Source of the DNA: Saccharopolyspora spinosa NRRL 18395
Lineage (GTDB): Bacteria; Actinomycetota; Actinomycetes; Mycobacteriales; Pseudonocardiaceae
NCBI RefSeq assembly: GCF_000194155.1
Contig: NZ_GL877878.1
Location: forward strand, 774,458-838,457
Direction of reading: 5' to 3'
Length of the DNA: 64,000 bases
Below the pieces are notes generated by a model, which saw only the letters and a list, made by a program, of their open reading frames with translations, had not been told where the DNA came from and did not search any database. Of the stretch, positions 26,985 to 36,907 are shown in pieces. Every line of letters begins with the position of its first letter. The stretch's first letter is position 1. The translations under genes and the position numbers were made by a program.

Positions 26985-27300
26985 GTTCAGTTTACGGGCG
27001 CTATGGAAACCTCGCTGATCATGCTGTACGGGCTGGCCGTGGACGCCCGGGCCGAGCCGACGAATCTCGGTGACACGATGGCCGCGCAGGCGTTCCAGAA
27101 GGTCGACTACGACTTCACCCGACTGAACACGCCACTGTGTCACCGAAGAACATGGGCCAGCGTCGCGGCCCGCGCGAAGTACTTCGACACCTGGACCGCG
27201 GAATTCCTTGCGGCGCATCAACAAGCCACCGTGCTGCACCTGGGCGCCGGACTGGACCCTCGCGTGTGGCGGGTCGACCCCGGGGCGTGGCCTGCCGATC
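26985..27300 (+). pseudogene. SAM-dependent methyltransferase (LCM/PPM family), N-terminal stub
   Basis: The frame reads AMETSLIMLYGLAVDARAEPTNLGDTMAAQAFQKVDYDFTRL, then RAKYFDTWTAEFLAAHQQATVLHLGAGLDPRVWRVDPG. This is the N-terminal third of leucine-carboxyl-methyltransferase-like enzymes, including the SAM motif LHLGAGLD. It then runs into unrelated sequence just before the antiporter stop at 27325. The rest of the catalytic domain is absent. Confidence 0.7.
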
Positions 27301-27324
27301 GATCATCCGGCCACCTCGCCGGCG

Positions 27325-28530
27325 CTACGTGGTTTCCGCAGTGCCTCCGCGGCGCTCGTTTGAGGCCGGCTTGCGAAGCAAGGCGAGGGCGGCCGCTGGG
27401 AACAGGAGAACCGACAAGAGGCCCGCGCAGATCAGCGCCGCCGCAGTCACCGGAGTCATCAGGCCGAGCGCGACGCCGATCTGCGTTGCGGCAACCAAGA
27501 ACGGCAGCGACGTCGCCTGCAGCAGCCCGGCCGCGACCGAGGAGCGTGTGCCAAGCGAGCGCTGGTAGAGCAGTGCTGGAGCGCCGCGCACGAGCAGCAG
27601 CGCGAGGAGGAATAGTGGCACTCGCAGCAACGCGGACGGAGTCGCGATCAATCCTCCGAGGTCGAGCTGCACACCGCTGGCGACGAAGAACACCGGAATC
27701 AGGAACCCGTACCCGATCGCTTCCAGCTTCGTCCGGAAATGCGGATGCGTAGCCGAGTCACGATCGACGAAGCCCACGACCGCACCAGCCAGGAACGCGC
27801 CCAGGATGCTCTCGAGGCCGAATCCCTCGGCGAGCACGACGAAGGCCACGAGCAGCACGACCGCCGCACGAACCCGGATCTCCGCGGTGGTGTCCTGCAA
27901 CCGCAGGAATAGATCTCCCAGACGCATCGACCGCCCTGCCAAAGCCACCGCCATCCCAATGGCGGCCACGAAGGCGACGAAGACGATCAGCGACACGAGC
28001 CGGCCTCCGGTGCTGCCGCCGGACGTGGAAAAGAGCAGTGACAGCAGAACCACCGCGGCGAAGTCGGCCACGGAGGACGCTGTGATCGTCATTTGCCCCA
28101 TCGCCTGGTCCGCACGCCCAGCGTCCTTGAGCACGGGGACGACCAGACCCAGCGACGTCGCGGACAAGGCCACCGCGATCAGCATCGGATCATGCACCCA
28201 GCCTGCCGCGCCGAATGAGAAGCCAGCCGTCACGGCGATCGCCAAGCTCACCACGTAGCCGAGCAAGGCCACCCGCAGCAGCGGCCCGCGCAGTCGATGG
28301 AGGTCAACTTCCAGCCCTGCGAGAAACAGGAGAAACGCCAGTCCCAGCAAGGCGACGATCTGCACCGCCTGATCCATCCTCACCAGTCCCAGCACGGATG
28401 GCCCCACGATGACGCCGGCCACGATCTCCAGGACCACCGACGGGATCCGCAGCCGCGGTGCCAGCCCGAGAAACAACGGCGCCAGAAAGGCAATGATCGT
28501 CAGGATCAGGAGATTCCCGAAGCTCGGCAT
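27325..28530 (-). CDS. CPA2-family cation:proton antiporter
   Basis: 401 aa, about 12-13 membrane helices. FLLFLAGLEVDLHRLR near residue 65 and the segment GLESILGAFLAGAVVGFVDRD near 218 are characteristic of the Kef/NapA branch. VLKDAGRADQAMGQMTITASSVADFAAVVLL near 133 carries the ion-binding ADFAA stretch. There is no C-terminal RCK domain, so regulation would be by partners. It exchanges Na+ or K+ for H+. The start ATG 28530 is 2 bp from the stop of an upstream membrane-protein remnant. Confidence 0.88.
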   Translation of the reverse strand: MPSFGNLLILTIIAFLAPLFLGLAPRLRIPSVVLEIVAGVIVGPSVLGLVRMDQAVQIVALLGLAFLLFLAGLEVDLHRLRGPLLRVALLGYVVSLAIAVTAGFSFGAAGWVHDPMLIAVALSATSLGLVVPVLKDAGRADQAMGQMTITASSVADFAAVVLLSLLFSTSGGSTGGRLVSLIVFVAFVAAIGMAVALAGRSMRLGDLFLRLQDTTAEIRVRAAVVLLVAFVVLAEGFGLESILGAFLAGAVVGFVDRDSATHPHFRTKLEAIGYGFLIPVFFVASGVQLDLGGLIATPSALLRVPLFLLALLLVRGAPALLYQRSLGTRSSVAAGLLQATSLPFLVAATQIGVALGLMTPVTAAALICAGLLSVLLFPAAALALLRKPASNERRGGTAETT

Positions 28531-28532
28531 CG

Positions 28533-28740
28533 CTAGCCCCCGCTCAACCGCTGGTCCACCTCAAGCAGGTGCAGCCATACCTCGCTGGCTGCGAGAAACG
28601 TAGGCACCGCGTGCACGAGTTGGTTCAGCAGCACGACGCCTACGATCGCGATCGTGGCGCAATGCAGGAGCCCCTGCACGCTCGGACCCGTGAACGTGCC
28701 CCAGAAGCACGTCGCGCTCCACGACGACAGGCTTGCTCGT
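28533..28740 (-). pseudogene. Remnant of a membrane protein gene upstream of the CPA2 antiporter
   Basis: The minus-strand frame ending at TAG 28533 reads GLLHCATIAIVGVVLLNQLVHAVPTFLAASEVWLHLLEVDQRLSGG. It contains one long hydrophobic helix, and its stop lies 2 bp before the antiporter ATG, as in a coupled operon. No start codon with a ribosome-binding site is visible upstream, and the 5' part seems lost. Family not recognised. Confidence 0.35.
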
Positions 28741-29029
28741 ACAAGTGATACCCATACCCTATGCGGGGCATCTCCGACGCCGTATTGCGACGTCCGGACC
28801 TCACCCTCGTCGAACGTCCCTGGCTGGTCTGTCAGCCACTACGCACACCTGCGGGATCGGTGAACGTGACCGGTGAAACCACACCGGCTGCCTCCAGCGC
28901 TGCCAAGGATCACTGCGGCAGCACGTCCGTTGCAATCGCCCACCGTGTACAGCCACCCACCGGCTGACCCCGCTGACGTGCAAAAGGTCGTCAAAGAACA
29001 GTGTGCCGTCCCACGCCCGATGAACTGCT

Positions 29030-29120
29030 CCAGCTCCGCCTGCGAAGGCGGTTCCTCAGCGAACAGCCCGAACCGGGCCACCTGCTCATCGGCCAAGAAC
29101 TCCACCTGCACGCGTGGCAT
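29030..29120 (-). pseudogene. Tn3-family TnpA, N-terminal remnant
   Basis: The frame from ATG 29120 reads MPRVQVEFLADEQVARFGLFAEEPPSQAELEQF. This matches the start of the DUF4158 domain that opens Tn3-family transposases (VEFL-DEQ-AR-G-F--EPSQAELE-F). After about 32 residues the similarity ends. About 2.9 kb of a complete gene is missing. Confidence 0.6.
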
Positions 29121-29533
29121 TCAACTCCAAGATCCACAACAGCAAGATCCTGGCCATGACCAGCCCTCCGCCGTTTAGCGGAGGATCCTGTACCGCTGCC
29201 AGCTTCCGCCGTTGCCATAGTCATTTGCTGCCGATTCGCGTGGACTGGGCTGCGAAGTCGAGCGGCCGCATCTGCATGTGGTGCGCTCCTGAGCTCCGGC
29301 TTCCCGCTCGCCCCCGGGCAGGCGCGCCGCGCCCGGTGAAATCCCGAGCTAAATTAATACCCCGTCCGCGAGAACTGCCAGAGGCGTTCGGCCCACTTGC
29401 TCGCCGCCGTGCTCCGGCACGCTGGAGGCGTGCCTACCTACGGCAACCATTGTTCCGAATGGGCTGCGGGCTGTCACTTCGGTTTCGACAACCCGGACTA
29501 CCGCTGACGGATACGCCCCAGGGAGAGTCCACG
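29121..29533. other. Intergenic stretch with no gene recognised
   Basis: About 410 bp between the TnpA remnant and the RraA gene. Frames crossing it show no domain. AGCTAAATTAATACC at 29345 is an AT-rich island in GC-rich surroundings and might be part of a promoter. No defined box was assigned. Confidence 0.4.
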
Positions 29534-30211
29534 ATGACTGGACAGAACACGGATCTGGTAGGGATGGTCACCGGACTGGATTGCGCTGCCATCGTGGATG
29601 CCATGGGGCGTGCTCACCAGCACCGCGCGCATGTGCTGAGCCTGGTCAGTCCCACCCCGCAGCGCCCGATGTTCGGCCCCGCCGTGACCATCGCCTATCT
29701 ACCTTACCGCGACGACGTGACCGATACCGCGACTGCGGGATTCGCCGGCTGGTTCTACCGAGCGGTAGGAGATACCCCTGCAGGAACAGTCCTTGTGCTC
29801 TCCAGCGGCGGCTACCCGGACGTCTCGCACGGCGGTGGCACCAAAATGTCCCGCCTGCACAACCACAAGCTCGCCGGGCTGCTCTGCGATGGCCGGCTCC
29901 GCGACTTCGATGAACTGGCCCGGTACCGCTTCGCCACCTGGTGCAGGGGCGAGGCCACCCGAGCGGGCGGCGACACCGTGATGCCGTGCGCGGCCAACAT
30001 CCCCGTCGAAGTCGGCGGCGTGTGCATCACACCCGGTGACTACATCTACGCGGACCGCGCCGGCGCCGTCGTCATCCCGGCGGACAGCGTGCGGGGCGTG
30101 TTGGCCGAAGCGCACCACATCCAAGCCGAGGACGAGGATTTCCGGGCTCAGATCCGCAACGAGGACCCTTCGGCACTACGGGCAGGAAGACGCTTCGTTG
30201 CTGAGCCGTAA
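29534..30211 (+). CDS. RraA-family protein (HMG/CHA aldolase or oxaloacetate decarboxylase fold)
   Basis: 225 aa from ATG 29534, preceded by AGGGAGAG. GLDCAAIVDAMGRAHQHRAHVL near residue 12 is the N-terminal family block. LLCDGRLRDFDEL near 114 contains the substrate/metal-binding Asp-Gly-x-x-x-Asp motif (DGRLRD). VGGVCITPGDYIYADRAGAVVIPA near 155 is the C-terminal block with the metal-binding Asp. Members are Mg-dependent aldolases or decarboxylases acting on pyruvate-derived acids. A longer ORF upstream to 29114 has no domain and is not used. No pathway genes flank it. Confidence 0.85.
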   Translation: MTGQNTDLVGMVTGLDCAAIVDAMGRAHQHRAHVLSLVSPTPQRPMFGPAVTIAYLPYRDDVTDTATAGFAGWFYRAVGDTPAGTVLVLSSGGYPDVSHGGGTKMSRLHNHKLAGLLCDGRLRDFDELARYRFATWCRGEATRAGGDTVMPCAANIPVEVGGVCITPGDYIYADRAGAVVIPADSVRGVLAEAHHIQAEDEDFRAQIRNEDPSALRAGRRFVAEP

Positions 30212-30384
30212 CGCGACGCGACCGGATTTCGCACGACGGTGTCACGTTGCCCGGCACCGGGCCCTGCCGTCGAGCGCGTCCGCTGGGCATCGGGGTCTCG
30301 GCGAAGGACTGGGCCGACGGCGCGCCCGCCCTGTCCGAGCCGTGGCCTATCGCCGGTAACTGTCTCTTGTGGACGGGAAGGGGC

Positions 30385-30409
30385 GCAGGTTCAAATCCTG
30401 TCAGTCCGA
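30385..30409 (+). tRNA. tRNA 3'-end-like fragment (T arm and acceptor strand only)
   Basis: GCAGG-TTCAAAT-CCTGT forms a canonical T stem-loop, followed by CAGTCCG and an A in the discriminator position. The matching 5' acceptor (CGGACTG) and a proper D arm are not found upstream, so no complete tRNA is present. Such partial tRNA ends are typical of attachment-site scars left by integrative elements. Chance similarity is possible because only 25 bp are involved. Confidence 0.4.
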
Positions 30410-30514
30410 GGTTCGGAAGAACCGCTGGCTGGTCGCGAAAGCGGTGCCCGCTGGGGCAAGTGCAGAAGGCCTGTCCAAGAGCGAATCTGGAGCGTGGCCG
30501 TCAACTGCGGACCT

Positions 30515-30726
30515 GGAGGCGGCCCACCGAGGCGTCCACAGCGGGCTTGTCGGCCTGCGGCACGCCGATTACCGCAAGTTGTTCGCGGATCGAGTTCGAA
30601 GAGCTCTTGGAGCGCGTCGGCGTAGTCGGCACCGCCCCGCACCGACGCGAGTTGCTTGACCCGGACCGTCGGCGCGTGCGGGAGCTTGTCCACCACGCGG
30701 CGGACGGTACGCGACAGGCATGGCAA
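30515..30726 (-). pseudogene. hemA: 3' fragment of glutamyl-tRNA reductase gene (hemA)
   Basis: The minus-strand frame reads [23 protein letters not shown] and [18 protein letters not shown]. This is the C-terminal dimerisation domain of HemA ([14 protein letters not shown] is diagnostic), and a second frame continues [12 protein letters not shown]. The NADPH and catalytic domains are absent, so this is a displaced fragment and the functional gene must be elsewhere. It lies near the tRNA-like scar, which suggests recombination brought it here. Confidence 0.65.
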
Positions 30727-30760
30727 TCTTCCGATGCGTGCTTTGCGGCAGGTTGCAGCC

Positions 30761-32985
30761 TCAGATGTCCGCTGGCGGTAGTTCGGGCAGCAGCTTGTCG
30801 AGCGTGATGGGAAAATCTCGCACGCGTATTCCGGTGGCGTTGAACACCGCGTTGGCCACCGCTGCGCCGGCTCCGCAGATGCCTAGTTCACCGAGTCCTT
30901 TCGCGCCGAGGACGTTGGCTTTGTCGTCGAACCCGTCAAGCACGACGGCATCGATCTCGGGGATATCGGCGTGGACGGGCACCAGGTAGTTCGCGAGATC
31001 CCGGGTGACGAAGGCGCCGGTCCGCGTGTCGACGACGCCCTCTTCTTCCAACGCTGCGCCCACTCCCCAGATCATGCCGCCGATCAACTGCGAGCGCGCC
31101 GTCTTGGCGTTGAGGACGCGACCCGCCGAGAACACGCCGAGCATCCGCCGGAGACGGATCTCGGCGGTGTAGGCGTCAACGCCGACTTCCACGAAGTGCG
31201 CCCCATAGGTGTGGATCGAGTAGGCGGCGTAATTCGGCTCCTCCATCATCCAGACCGTTGAGCCTTCTGCCTCGACACCTTCGGGCTGGGTGCGCGCGAT
31301 GATCTCACTCAGCGCGTCGGATCGGCCACCGATGTGCACGCTGCCGTCCGAGAACACCGCGCCTGCCGGATCCAGGCCATGCAGTGAGGAGCGCGCGTCG
31401 CCGGTCGCCGTGATCAGCAGCTTCTCGCGAAGGGATTCGCATGCGCGGTATACGGCGGTGCTCGAGTTGCCGGCGCCCCATGAGCCGCCGGAGCCCACGC
31501 TGACGGGAAGCTCGGAACGCCCGAGTTCCACGCGGACGCGTTCGACCGGCAGTCCGAGCGCCTCAGCAGCGACCTGGCTGAGGATCGTATAGGTGCCCGT
31601 GCCGATGTCGGTCATGTCCGACTGGACTACGGCGGTGCCGTCCGCGTCCAATCGGACGCGCGCCGTCGCCGCTCCCTGGAAATGCCCGCGGATGGCGGCG
31701 GAGACACCGTAGCCGACCAGCCACGGCCCGTCCCGAAGAGTCGCTGGCTTGTCGGGGCGGCGCTCCCAACCGAACCGGCGGGCTCCTTCGCGCAGGCAGT
31801 CGACCAGCTGACGGTCGCTGAAGGGCACGCCGCGCTCCGGGTCTCGCTCCGGCTCGTTGCGGATCCGCAGCTCAACCGGATCCATCCCGACCGCGTCGGC
31901 CAGTTCGTCCATCGCTGACTCGACCGCCAGCAGGCCCGGCGCGTCGCCCGGCGCGCGGACGTCTTCACCCTGCGGCAGATCCAGCGGCACCAGCCGGGTG
32001 CGCGTAAACCGGTGGGGCGCGGCGTAGAGGCTGCGAGTCGAGGTGGCGGTCGGCTCGCCGTACTCGATGTGCCGGTTCGTGTGCATGGTGACCTCGTGGC
32101 CGAGCGCGACCAGCCGTCCGTCCGGTCCGGCACCCAGCCGAACCCGCTGGCTCGATGTGGGGCGCAAGCCGACGAGGTGGAAGATCTGCTGCCGGGTCAG
32201 CGCGACCTTGACCGGCTGGCGCAACGCGCGCGCGGCGAAGACCGCGAGGATCGCTTCGGCGTGAATGCGCAGTTTGGAGCCGAATCCGCCGCCGACGTAC
32301 GGGGTGACGATGTGGATCCGTTCTCCGGTGAGCCGGAGCGTGGCAGCGATCGAGGCGTGAGCCGCGTCGACGATCTGCGTAGCGGCGTAGACCGTCAGAT
32401 CTTCGCCGTGCGGTACCGCGAGACATGCGTGTGGTTCCAACGCCTGGGAAAACTCGTACGGCGTCGTGGCTGGTCGACTTTGATCGCCGCGGCGTCGAAT
32501 CCGTCTCCGAAATCGCCCACCGCGGTGTCGGTGCGCAAACCCACGATCAGATGTTTCGGCGCGTACTCCTGATCCTGATGGGCGGCGAAGTCGAAATGTC
32601 CAGCCTCTGCTGCGTATTCAACATCGACGAGCGCGGCCGCAGCGCGTGCCTGCTCGAATGTCGTGGCGACGACGAGCGCCACGGCTTCGCCATAATGGCG
32701 GACCTCGGGACGGCTCAGCGTCGGATAGGCACGCCAGTACTCGAAGGGGATGGACTCATCACGGGTGCCTTGAACCGGGGTGTTGAGGTGGGTCAGCACC
32801 AGCCGAACGCCCGGCGCGCGCTCGGCCGGCGAGGGGTCGATTCGCGTGATGCGGCCTTTGCCTATCGTCGCGCCGACGATGAAGCCGTAGAGCGGTTGGC
32901 CACCATCCCACTGCTCATAGGCGTAAGGCGCTCCGCCCGTGACCTTCAACGGGCCATCGACGCGGTTGAGAGATCGCCCGATCAT
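30761..32985 (-). pseudogene. Molybdenum hydroxylase large subunit (XdhA/PaoC-like), frameshifted
   Basis: The N-terminal part starts at ATG 32985 ([17 protein letters not shown]), overlapping the stop of the FAD subunit (TGATG). It runs to about VDQPRR. Near 32459-32470 the frame is lost, and PYEFSQALEPHACLA continues in the next frame to 30761. The second part contains the Moco-binding PYVGGGFGSKLR, the RAPGDAPGLLAVESAMDELA block and, near the end, [20 protein letters not shown] with the catalytic Glu (GLGE). One base restores a full-length protein of about 740 aa. It is either a recent pseudogene or a sequencing error. Confidence 0.85.
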
Positions 32986-33971
32986 CACGCCTCCGCCCCG
33001 ATCGCCTGCGCCAGCGTGCAGCAGAACGTGCGTTTGGCGAGCTCGATCTTGAAGTCGTTGTCGCCACGGCCCACGGCTTCCCGCATAGCCGCGTCGGCGG
33101 CGGCGCGATACGTGGCCATCGTGGCGGGATTGCCGATCAATGCGGCCTCCGCATCGAAGGATCGCCAAGGCTTGTGCGCCACGGCGCCGAACGCGACACG
33201 AGCCCCGCTGATCGTTCCCCGCCAGGCCGAGACAATGGTCGCCACGGACACCAACGCGAACTCGTAGGACGCCCGGTCACGCACCTTCCGGTAAAGCTGC
33301 TGGCCCGGCGGAGGTGGGGGCAGGGAAACGCCGGTGATCATTTCGCCCGGCCGCAGGACGGTCTCGATGTGCGGCGTATCGCCCGGTAGGCGGTGGAAGT
33401 CGGTGATGGCGACGCAGCGTTCGGACCGGTCGTCGGCGAGCAGCTCGATCTGCGCCTCCAACACCGCCATCGCGACGGCCATATCAGAAGGGTGCGTGGC
33501 GATGCAGGCGTCGCTGGCGCCGAGGATCGCGTGTATGCGGTTGTAACCACCGATCGCCGAGCAGCCGGAGCCGGGATCCCGCTTGTTGCACCCTGCCGCC
33601 GTGTCGTAGAAGTACGGACACCGAGTGCGTTGCACGAGGTTGCCGCCGACGGACGCCTTGTTGCGCAACTGCCCCGAAGCGCCAGCGACCAATGCCTGGC
33701 ACAGAATCGGGTATCTGTCGCGCACCCGATAGTCGGCGGCAACGTCCGAATTCGACGCCTGGGCACCGATACGCAGTCCGCCGTTGGGCAACTCCTCGAT
33801 GTCCGTCAAGGGCAGGCGGCTGATGTCGACCAGATGGCTCGGTTGTTCGACATCGAGCTTCATCAGGTCGAGCAGATTTGTGCCGCCGCTGATGAACTTC
33901 GCGCCTGGACGGGCCCCTGCGAGGATCGCGGCCCGAGCGTCGGTCGCTCGCTCGTAGGTGAACGGCCTCAT
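32985..33971 (-). CDS. Molybdenum hydroxylase FAD subunit (XdhB/PaoB-like)
   Basis: 328 aa from ATG 33971. [17 protein letters not shown] opens the PCMH-type FAD domain. [16 protein letters not shown] near 32 binds FAD. The segment with [25 protein letters not shown] near 150 carries the extra cysteines of PaoB/4-HBA-reductase-like subunits, which can ligate a 4Fe-4S cluster. It passes electrons from the 2Fe-2S subunit to FAD. Its start overlaps the upstream 2Fe-2S gene by 4 bp and its stop overlaps the large-subunit start, so the three genes are one coupled operon. Confidence 0.9.
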   Translation of the reverse strand: MRPFTYERATDARAAILAGARPGAKFISGGTNLLDLMKLDVEQPSHLVDISRLPLTDIEELPNGGLRIGAQASNSDVAADYRVRDRYPILCQALVAGASGQLRNKASVGGNLVQRTRCPYFYDTAAGCNKRDPGSGCSAIGGYNRIHAILGASDACIATHPSDMAVAMAVLEAQIELLADDRSERCVAITDFHRLPGDTPHIETVLRPGEMITGVSLPPPPPGQQLYRKVRDRASYEFALVSVATIVSAWRGTISGARVAFGAVAHKPWRSFDAEAALIGNPATMATYRAAADAAMREAVGRGDNDFKIELAKRTFCCTLAQAIGAEA

Positions 33972-34540
33972 ACCGGACCTCCCTCGGCAACGCCGCGGAG
34001 AGCGGCGACGATGTTCGGGTAGGCGGCGCACCGGCAGATATTGCCGCTCATGCGCTCACGGATCTCCTCATCGGTCAACGCGATCTGCCGGGACGCCACG
34101 TCGGCGGTGACGTGGCTGGGCCAACCCGCCTTCGCTTCGGCGAGCATCCCGACAGCCGAACAGATCTGGCCGGGCGTGCAATAGCCGCATTGGAAGCCGT
34201 CGTACTCGACGAATGCGGCTTGGATGGGATGCAGGGCTTCGGGTGAGCCCAGACCTTCAATCGTCACGATCTCGTCGCCGTCGTGCATGACCGCAAGCGT
34301 CAGGCAGGAGTTGATGCGCAGACCGTTGATCAGCACGGTGCAGGCGCCGCACTGCCCGTGGTCGCACCCTTTCTTGGTCCCCGACAAGCGCAGATGCTCG
34401 CGCAGCGCGTCTAGGAGCGACGTGCGCGGATCCACCTCCAGGCGCTGCGCACGGCCGTTGACGTTCAACGTGACCGTCGAGAGCTGGGATGTCCGCTCCA
34501 CTGCGGACGACCAGTGCGTGTCGGTGCCTGACTCGCCCAT
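33968..34540 (-). CDS. Molybdenum hydroxylase 2Fe-2S subunit (XdhC/PaoA-like)
   Basis: 190 aa from ATG 34540 with GGAGGACC upstream. The N-terminal plant-type ferredoxin domain has [11 protein letters not shown] (three Cys) and NSCLTL (fourth Cys). The second cluster domain has CGYCTPGQ and [12 protein letters not shown]. This is the small electron-transfer subunit of aldehyde or xanthine dehydrogenases and is first in the operon. Since the catalytic subunit is frameshifted, this subunit may be made without a working partner. Confidence 0.92.
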   Translation of the reverse strand: MGESGTDTHWSSAVERTSQLSTVTLNVNGRAQRLEVDPRTSLLDALREHLRLSGTKKGCDHGQCGACTVLINGLRINSCLTLAVMHDGDEIVTIEGLGSPEALHPIQAAFVEYDGFQCGYCTPGQICSAVGMLAEAKAGWPSHVTADVASRQIALTDEEIRERMSGNICRCAAYPNIVAALRGVAEGGPV

Positions 34541-34946
34541 GACGGTCCTCCTTCTCGCGTTGAACGTGCCGGACCATGACATCGCTTGTCGCCGGAGGCA
34601 CTGGGCCCGTCGCCCAGCAACAGGCTGGAGGTGGTGTCAGCGGTCAAAATAGGGAATTAGGTCATGGGATACAGGGCACAGCTGAATGGTCGGGTCCGCG
34701 CGACCGGTTCGAACAAAGTGGCGGCACGCGGGTCGATCATCAAGCAGCCAGCGCGACGCGGACAGCCACTCGACGCGCTACGGCTCACATCGTCACTGCC
34801 CGGTGGTTCCGCGGCGGCGAAGTCTTGCCTCGCGCGATGAGATGGTTGGCAGGGTCTTCCGCAGATCCCGCGCTTGCTCGCTCACTTGCAGCTTGGTGCA
34901 CATCCTGACAACGGGGTGAGGGGAGCCGGATGAGCCGCGATCCCTG
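34541..34946. other. Intergenic region, no gene recognised
   Basis: About 400 bp upstream of the molybdenum hydroxylase operon. It should contain that operon's promoter on the minus strand. No ORF with domain signal and no clear operator was found. Confidence 0.45.
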
Positions 34947-35386
34947 AGACAAAGAAATCGAGATCCTTGCCCTGCGCTAGCAACTGCTCGGTCTACAGCG
35001 CCAGATCGGCAAGCCCGCGTTCAGCGACACCGGGCGCTGTCCTCGCTGGCCTGCTCTACCACCTGCCGAGAGAGAAGCTGCGGCACTTCCTGCTGCTCGT
35101 ACGCCCGGACACGATCTTGAGCTGGCACCGCGATCTGCTCAAGTGGCGCCACGCTGCGACCTGCGTGCCGAAGCGTCGCGGGCGCCCGCCGATCATCCGC
35201 TCGATTCGCGCCCTGGTGCTACGTCTGGCGCGCGAGAACAGCTCGTGGGTCTACCGCAGAATCCGCGGTGAACTCGCAGCACTTGGCATCACGGTCGCCG
35301 CCTTCACCGTCTGGGAGATCCTCCGCGAGCACGGTATCCCATCCGCGCCCGGACGGCAGAGCACGACGCGGGTCCTTTTTGGATGA
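34947..35386 (+). pseudogene. Integrase-core IS transposase, N-terminal fragment
   Basis: The reading begins EIEILALR, an in-frame TAG, then LLGLQRQIGKPAFSDTG. In the next part it reads LLYHLPREKLRHFLLLVRPDTILSWHRDLLKWRHA, GRPPIIRSIRALVLRLARENSSWVYRRIRGELAALGI and VWEILREHGIP. This is the N-terminal and HTH region of the same transposase family as at 21028. The DDE core is absent. It ends 55 bp before the DUF2064 gene stop. Confidence 0.75.
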
Positions 35387-35440
35387 ACGGCGGAAGCTGT
35401 TGCGCAGCAACCGGCGCTGCTGCTTGGCCATGATCTCGGA

Positions 35441-36100
35441 TCAAAGGGGCCTGGTTGCGGGTAAGTAGTTTTCTAGCAGGGTGGCGAAGCGTGATCGCGG
35501 GGCGGCCGCCGCTACAGCGATGGCGTCTGGTGCTGTGTCGACGTCGCGCAGTGGTGGCAGGTCGCGCACGTGCAGGCCAGCTGTGGTGAGTCGGCGGCGC
35601 TGGGCGGCGCCTGTGTGCGGTGTGGACATCGGGACTCCGCGCAGGAGCGTCGGGTCGGGGGCAGCAAGGCCGAGCGCCCAAAATCCGCCGTCGGTCGCTG
35701 GGCCGAACCACGCGTCGCATTCGTGCCACGCGCTGGATACCAGCGCGGGGGCGAGCAATTGGGGGGTCAGCTGCGGGGTGTCCGAGCCGACTACCAACGC
35801 GGGGCCGTCCGCGACGGCGCTGAAGGCCTCGGCCAGGCGTTCGTCTAGGCCGCCGGCGGCCTGCGGTATCACCTCGATGCCGGAAGGCAGCCAGCGTCCA
35901 GGTTTGCCGTCCAGCACGAGTACCCGGCGGTGGGCTGGGCAGCGGCGTATGGCCTGCAGGGTGTCGACAAGCGCGGCCTCGGCCAGCGCGGCGGCCTGGT
36001 CGGGGGTAAACGGCGGGGTCAGCCGAGTCTTGACGAACCCGGGCCGTGGCTGCTTGGCGATGACCAGCAGCGTGGTCGGCGGCCTGGCTTCGGTCATCAT
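35441..36100 (-). CDS. DUF2064 / TIGR04282-type glycosyltransferase (nucleotidyltransferase fold)
   Basis: 219 aa. The GT-A-like start LLVIAKQPRPGFVKTRLTPPFTP (residues 10-32), LVVGSDTPQLTPQLL near 100 (Asp of the metal-binding site) and GPATDGGFWALGL near 130 are diagnostic of the family. It has been linked to arsenosugar synthesis elsewhere, but here it lies in a cell-envelope glycosylation cluster. Its start overlaps the stop of the GT2 gene by 4 bp, so they are co-translated. Confidence 0.85.
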   Translation of the reverse strand: MMTEARPPTTLLVIAKQPRPGFVKTRLTPPFTPDQAAALAEAALVDTLQAIRRCPAHRRVLVLDGKPGRWLPSGIEVIPQAAGGLDERLAEAFSAVADGPALVVGSDTPQLTPQLLAPALVSSAWHECDAWFGPATDGGFWALGLAAPDPTLLRGVPMSTPHTGAAQRRRLTTAGLHVRDLPPLRDVDTAPDAIAVAAAAPRSRFATLLENYLPATRPL

Positions 36101-36795
36101 CGGGCGGTTCCCGCGTGCTGGTGCGGTGGCTCGTCGAGCACGGCGCGCATGTCACGGACGGCGTGCCAGGTGCCACGCAAAGTGCCGGTGACCTTGGATC
36201 GCCCCGCGCGCGGGTGGTATGGGACGTCGATCTCGTGCACGCGCCATCCGGCGTCGGCGGCGTGGACGACCATCTGCAGGGGGTAGCCCGATCTGCGGTC
36301 GGTCAAAGTCAGTGCGAGCAGGGCCTGCCGACGGGCCACCCGCATCGGTCCGAGGTCGGACAGGTGCAGGCCAGTCCGGCGGCGGATCAGGCGAGCCAGC
36401 GCGTGGTTGGCGAGGCGGGCGTGCACTGGCCAGGAGCTGGGACCCGTGGGTCTGCGGCGGCCCAGCATGAGATCCACGCGGCCCTCGAGGACGGGTGCAG
36501 CCAGCAATGGCATCAGCCCGGGGTCGAGGGAGGCGTCGCAGTCGCAGAAGCCGACCAGGGGTGCGGTAGCGGCGTGCAGCCCGGCCGCGCAGGCGGCACC
36601 GAACCCGCGCAGCGGTTCAACGACGACATGCGCGCCGAGCGAGGCGGCGAGTTCGGCGGATCCATCGGTGGAGCCGTTGTCTACGACCACGGCACGCCAG
36701 CCAGGAGGGATCTGCCCCAGCACCCAGGGCAGGGCGGGCGCCTCGTTCAAACACGGAAGCACCAGCTCAGCAGAGGGCGAAGGACTATCCGACAT
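36097..36795 (-). CDS. Family 2 glycosyltransferase (dolichol-phosphate-mannose-synthase-like)
   Basis: 232 aa. LVLPCLNEAPALPWVL (residues 11-26), VVVDNGSTDGSAELA (36-50) and FCDCDASLDPGLM (83-95, metal-binding Asp) form the GT-A domain. There is no C-terminal membrane helix, so it is cytosolic or peripheral. GYPLQMVVHAADAGWRVHEIDVPYHPR near 185 is typical of polyprenyl-phosphate sugar transferases. It probably loads a sugar onto a lipid carrier used by the divergent GT87-like enzyme. It lies downstream of the epimerase with a 112-bp gap. Confidence 0.85.
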   Translation of the reverse strand: MSDSPSPSAELVLPCLNEAPALPWVLGQIPPGWRAVVVDNGSTDGSAELAASLGAHVVVEPLRGFGAACAAGLHAATAPLVGFCDCDASLDPGLMPLLAAPVLEGRVDLMLGRRRPTGPSSWPVHARLANHALARLIRRRTGLHLSDLGPMRVARRQALLALTLTDRRSGYPLQMVVHAADAGWRVHEIDVPYHPRAGRSKVTGTLRGTWHAVRDMRAVLDEPPHQHAGTAR

Positions 36796-36907
36796 GTCCT
36801 ACAGGCTAAGCAGACAAACAACATTTCGTGTTGTGGATCAGCCCGAGGTTGGGGCCTAGGTGTGATCTGCGGCGACGATGGCTACCTTGTGCGAGGCAGT
36901 GGCGGCG

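Noticed and set aside
30305..30411. Complete tRNA gene
   Set aside because: GGACTG at 30306 could pair with the acceptor end, but the span is about 105 nt, the D arm is not formed and the anticodon loop is not canonical. Only the 3' fragment is reported.
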